Under the pieces are notes generated by a model, which worked only from the letters and a program-made list of their open reading frames with translations, made no database searches and had not been told where the DNA came from. A stretch of DNA of 8,160 bases from assembly GCA_045656625.1 (NCBI GenBank), contig JAZORL010000036.1, forward strand, positions 1 to 8,160, read 5' to 3'. Shown piece by piece: positions 5,785 through 8,160 of the stretch (the first letter of the stretch is position 1; each line of letters starts with the position of its first letter). The position numbers and the translations under genes are program-made. Origin of the DNA: Scatosoma sp045656625 (GTDB taxonomy: Bacteria; Bacillota; Clostridia; Christensenellales; Borkfalkiaceae).

Positions 5785-6543
5785 ATGAAAAGAGATCGTA
5801 TCGCGGAAATTGCAGAGCTGATTGACAAGCGAGGCAAACTCACGCTCACACAGCTTGAATCCCACTTCCCCAACGTTTCGCAAATGACCTTGCGCAGGGA
5901 TATGTTTCAGCTCGAAAAGGAAGGAAAAATTATACGCGTGCGCGGCGGCGCTATGTCGGTTCACGAAGTACAAAAAACCTCGGGAGAACCGTACGTAAAA
6001 AAGACCACTATCCACACGGACGAAAAAATTGTCATTGCGCAAAAAGCGGCGGGACTTATCGACGAAGGCTCTTCTCTTTTCCTTGACGGCGGTACGACGG
6101 CGCTTTATCTTGCCAAGGAAATGCCCGATAAATACTGCAACGTATTTACGAACGGACTCGCCGTTGCAACGGAGCTTTCCAAGAAGAAAAACGTCGTAGT
6201 CAACCTGCTTGGCGGACAGCTTATCAAGGAAAACCTTTCCACGGCATCCTCTTTCTCTTCTCTTTATTTTACCGATACGAATTTTGAAATTGCCATCATT
6301 TCCGCCGCGGCGTTTACCCAGGAAAACGGATTTTCTTGCAGTTCGCAAATTGAAGCGGAGTTTTTGCGTGTCATTTGTAAGAAAGCAAAATTCTTGTATA
6401 TGATGCTCGACAGCTCAAAAATCGGACACATCAAACCCCACACCTTTGCGCAGGTATCGGACATCAACGTACTTATCACGGACAACGATTTCCCCGACGC
6501 GCTCAAAGACGAATTTAAGAAAATGGATATCGTCGTAATTTAA
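5785..6543 (+). CDS. DeoR/GlpR-family transcriptional regulator
   Basis: This 252-residue protein has the usual length of the family: DNA-binding repressors that sense phosphorylated sugars. Residues 3-57 are the winged helix-turn-helix, with recognition part SQMTLRRDMFQLEKEGKI and wing RVRGGA. Residues about 75-230 are the DeoR effector domain, with the EKIVIAQKAA entry helix, the sugar-phosphate loop DGGTT (101-105), TNGLAVATEL, LLGGQL and the late DSSKIG block. I chose ATG 5785 because conserved sequence begins there; AAGGAG lies 11 bases upstream, slightly far. An in-frame upstream ATG at 5725 overlaps the -35 box and is unlikely. No sugar kinase, PTS or aldolase gene adjoins it, so its target is unclear. 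It has its own terminator. The effector cannot be named from sequence. Confidence 0.92.
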   Translation: MKRDRIAEIAELIDKRGKLTLTQLESHFPNVSQMTLRRDMFQLEKEGKIIRVRGGAMSVHEVQKTSGEPYVKKTTIHTDEKIVIAQKAAGLIDEGSSLFLDGGTTALYLAKEMPDKYCNVFTNGLAVATELSKKKNVVVNLLGGQLIKENLSTASSFSSLYFTDTNFEIAIISAAAFTQENGFSCSSQIEAEFLRVICKKAKFLYMMLDSSKIGHIKPHTFAQVSDINVLITDNDFPDALKDEFKKMDIVVI

Positions 6544-6561
6544 TTTTATGGAATATAATAC

Positions 6562-6599
6562 ACCGCCCCGAAAGCGCTTGCTTTCGGGGCGGTATTTTT
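6562..6599. terminator. Strong terminator between convergent genes
   Basis: A perfect 14-bp stem (6562-6575 with 6580-6593) closes the loop GCTT. It is followed on the plus strand by ATTTTT. It ends the DeoR transcript. It also lies directly after the minus-strand small gene that ends at 6604, where the stem is preceded by a run of A but lacks a clear U-tract beyond it, so it works best for the plus strand. Confidence 0.92.
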
Positions 6600-6603
6600 C
6601 ATC

Positions 6604-6810
6604 TTACCAATCCTGTTTTTTCAAGGATTTATCCTTCACGTCGTCGTGGTATGCAAAATATTTTTCCTTAAACGCTTGCGGCGTCAACGGCACTTCTCCG
6701 TCCGCTTGCATACGGTCGATCAAGTCCTGCAATTCCTCGGGGGTAAAATCCCCAATCTCCGTTTCTTCGCCATACGTTTGAAATAATTTCAAAAGATCCA
6801 ATTCCGACAT
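6604..6810 (-). CDS. Small acidic protein of unknown function
   Basis: This 68-residue protein matches no family I know. It is acidic in its first two thirds (EETEIGDFTPEELQDLIDRM) and basic at the end (KDKSLKKQDW). It is probably mostly helical, without membrane or signal segments. I chose ATG 6810: GGAG at 6822-6819 gives an eight-base spacing, and the ATG lies two bases after the stop of the PHP gene. A TTG at 6816 would be an alternative start overlapping that stop. The tight spacing indicates translational coupling and a two-gene unit. The ribosome binding site, conserved layout and following terminator support a real gene. Function could be linked to the phosphatase, but this is inference from position only. 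Confidence 0.75.
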   Translation of the reverse strand: MSELDLLKLFQTYGEETEIGDFTPEELQDLIDRMQADGEVPLTPQAFKEKYFAYHDDVKDKSLKKQDW

Positions 6811-6812
6811 CG

Positions 6813-7640
6813 TCAAATCTCCACTTTTATATGCTCGCCACGGCAGGGAACTGTCAAATAGGTGAACCCAATTTCTTTGAGCCTTGCCACGACCTCTTCC
6901 CTTTTATCCGTAATTCTTTCCTTAAAATGCGAATCCGAACCATAGGAAACCTTTCTTCCGCCAAGTTCGTAGTATCTCTCGATAATCTCCCAAGCGGGCA
7001 ACGTGCGGTTTTTCAAATCCTTATTCGACGTATTGATTTCCAAAATTTTATCCTTTCGAATAATCGTTTGCAAAATATCGTCAATTTCCGCGCCAAACTC
7101 TCGCAAAGAAAACGCTCGATCTTCAAAGGATACGTACCGTGCAATATACCCGATATGCCCGACGATATCGTAAGGATACGGTGCGTCCAAACTTTGCCGA
7201 ATCAAACGCAAATACATTTTATATATTTCTTCTTTTGTACCCGTGAATTGGAAATATGCGAAATCTTTTCCCTGTGCGCCATGCACGCTGTTGATTACGT
7301 AGTCAGGACGGTACTTTTCGTAAATCATCGCATACCTGCTATGCACATCCGCATTGTTTGCGTACCCAAACTCTGCCCCCACACAAACGTTGATTACCCC
7401 TTCGTAATCCTCTTGCAAATGCCGTGCGCCGTGGAAATATTCTTCGGGATTGGCATCTCTAAAAAATTCTTGTTCTTCCTTCGTCATCAAGGAAAAATCA
7501 TAATCATAATTAAAGTGCTCGCTTACGCCGTAAAAGCCCACGCCTAATTTTTGCGCCGCTTCCAGCATTTCCGATAAAGTATTTTCCCCATCGTGCGAAT
7601 AGGTAGAATGGGTATGCATATCCGTGATAAATTTCTTCAT
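6813..7640 (-). CDS. PHP-domain phosphatase, HisJ (histidinol-phosphatase) type
   Basis: This 275-residue metal-dependent phosphoesterase is of the polymerase-and-histidinol-phosphatase superfamily. Metal-binding residues are visible in order: His9 and His11 (DMHTHS), His16-Asp17, Glu41-His42 (SEHFN), Glu90 (GAEFGY), His120 (NSVHG), His162 (VGHIGY), Asp236 and His238 (GSDSHF). The set looks complete, so activity is expected. HisJ enzymes remove phosphate from histidinol phosphate in histidine synthesis. No other his gene is nearby, and PHP relatives act on other phosphates, so the substrate is uncertain. ATG 7640 has GAAGG eight bases upstream; an in-frame GTG at 7649 overlaps that site and is rejected. 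A consensus promoter directly precedes the gene, which is first in a unit with the small gene downstream. Confidence 0.92.
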   Translation of the reverse strand: MKKFITDMHTHSTYSHDGENTLSEMLEAAQKLGVGFYGVSEHFNYDYDFSLMTKEEQEFFRDANPEEYFHGARHLQEDYEGVINVCVGAEFGYANNADVHSRYAMIYEKYRPDYVINSVHGAQGKDFAYFQFTGTKEEIYKMYLRLIRQSLDAPYPYDIVGHIGYIARYVSFEDRAFSLREFGAEIDDILQTIIRKDKILEINTSNKDLKNRTLPAWEIIERYYELGGRKVSYGSDSHFKERITDKREEVVARLKEIGFTYLTVPCRGEHIKVEI

Positions 7641-7660
7641 AATACTCACCTTCTTGTTGT

Positions 7661-7689
7661 ATTATACCACAGCTCTTCACATTTTTCAA
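7661..7689 (-). promoter_or_regulatory. Promoter of the PHP phosphatase unit
   Basis: The -35 is TTGAAA (7689-7684). A 17-base spacer separates it from an extended consensus -10, TGG-TATAAT (-10 at 7666-7661). The transcript start would fall near 7654, leaving only about 14 bases before the ATG, just enough for the GAAGG site. Confidence 0.88.
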
Positions 7690-7793
7690 GCAATGGGCTA
7701 TACAAATTTTCCCACTTTGCCGTATTTTAGAAAAAATCCCTGCGCTTATCTTCGTTTTTGCCCTTTCTTTCCAGCTTTTCCATTTTCTCTCTA

Positions 7794-7823
7794 TTGACCT
7801 TTCCCTCTTCCTACCGATATAAT
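7794..7823 (+). promoter_or_regulatory. Promoter of the SH3b lipoprotein gene
   Basis: The -35 is TTGACC (7794-7799). An 18-base spacer separates it from a consensus -10, TATAAT (7818-7823). It is divergent from the PHP promoter about 105 bases away. The predicted leader of about 45 bases contains a small TTGCGC/GCGCAA hairpin with a 12-base loop. Confidence 0.85.
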
Positions 7824-7876
7824 AGGCTTGCGCTTTTTTAGAACTGCGCAATAAAAAACATCGGAGATTCTTTACT

Positions 7877-8160
7877 ATGAAAATAAGAGCCTTGGCAGCC
7901 CTTGCGCTTGCCCTTTCCTTCATTCCCCTCTTTGCGTGCGGAAGAAAAAACGAAACCCTTTCTTCCAGCGAAAGCCCACCGTTACTCGACTCCCCACTCG
8001 ATAGCGAAAGCATCGAACCGCCCGATTCTTCTACGAGCGACAACGATTCTTCCCCTTCCACACCCAATCCCCCCACGTCGCCCGAACCGCCGAGCGCCCC
8101 CATTCCAAAGACGGCAAGCTACGTGCGTTGCACAGCAGATAGCGTGAATATCCGCTCGGG
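7877..8160 (+). CDS. Lipoprotein with SH3b domain (cut by window edge)
   Basis: The first 94 codons of a gene that continues past the window. Residues 1-20 are a signal peptide with a hydrophobic Ala/Leu core; the lipobox LFAC puts the lipidated cysteine at 21. Residues about 25-78 are a low-complexity linker rich in Ser, Pro, Asp and Glu, typical of a spacer through the cell wall. Residues about 81-94 (YVRCTADSVNIRSG) match the first strand of a bacterial SH3 domain, which usually reads V-T-A-x-x-L-N-V-R-S-G. Such domains bind cell-wall peptidoglycan and often precede an NlpC/P60, amidase or L,D-transpeptidase domain, but none is visible here. CGGAG lies about ten bases before ATG 7877. The N-terminal half is clear; the enzyme class, if any, is unknown. 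Confidence 0.85.
   Translation, partial: MKIRALAALALALSFIPLFACGRKNETLSSSESPPLLDSPLDSESIEPPDSSTSDNDSSPSTPNPPTSPEPPSAPIPKTASYVRCTADSVNIRS

Noticed and set aside
5755..6348. 197-codon minus-strand frame opposite the DeoR gene
   Set aside because: The plus-strand gene has clear family motifs; the antisense product is Arg/Phe-rich with no match.
7828..7851. TTGCGC/GCGCAA hairpin in the leader of the SH3b lipoprotein
   Set aside because: Only six pairs with a 12-base loop and no known regulatory motif; probably chance.
7510..8103. 197-codon minus-strand frame with Gly/Ser-rich start
   Set aside because: It is the antisense of the lipoprotein linker and the PHP start region, and crosses two good promoters; the repetitive composition is a shadow.

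Overview
The window reads as chromosomal DNA of a low-to-moderate GC Gram-positive bacterium, most likely class Clostridia (Bacillota). The support is strong AGGAG-type ribosome binding sites, near-consensus sigma-A promoters, a T-box leader, a cysE-cysS operon, a DeoR regulator, lipoproteins with short lipoboxes, and BspA-type leucine-rich repeats common in gut Clostridia. Placement below class is a guess. Nothing looks like a phage, plasmid, insertion sequence or CRISPR array.

Layout. (1) 1-411, minus: the 5' 137 codons of alaS, driven by a consensus promoter whose -10 sits in a perfect palindrome. (2) 519-4861, minus: one transcription unit. It has a strong promoter, a T-box riboswitch reading tRNA-Cys (UGC specifier, with a UGGA bulge that matches discriminator U73), a leader segment carrying imperfect GTAC-hairpin repeats, cysE (serine acetyltransferase), cysS (cysteinyl-tRNA synthetase), then a surface lipoprotein with BspA-type repeats and a terminator. 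(3) 4896-5540, minus: a 214-residue protein of unknown function whose C-terminal half resembles the helical domain that follows macro domains in some clostridial proteins. (4) 5785-6543, plus: a DeoR-family regulator, divergent from (3), with inverted repeats in the shared intergenic region and a strong terminator. (5) 6604-7640, minus: a PHP-domain phosphatase of the HisJ type followed by a coupled small acidic protein. (6) 7877 to the window end, plus: the start of a lipoprotein with a Ser/Pro-rich linker and the beginning of an SH3b domain.

How the genes work together: the clearest circuit is cysteine homeostasis. Uncharged tRNA-Cys should bind the T-box leader and prevent termination. That raises both cysteine synthesis (CysE makes O-acetylserine) and tRNA-Cys charging (CysS). 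The lipoprotein 16 bases downstream of cysS, with no visible promoter in that gap, would follow the same control. The other units look independently transcribed. The most unusual items are this lipoprotein in a T-box operon, the repeat-bearing segment between the T-box terminator and cysE, the palindrome over the alaS promoter, and the unrecognised 214-residue protein. I see no clear evidence of a wholly new system.
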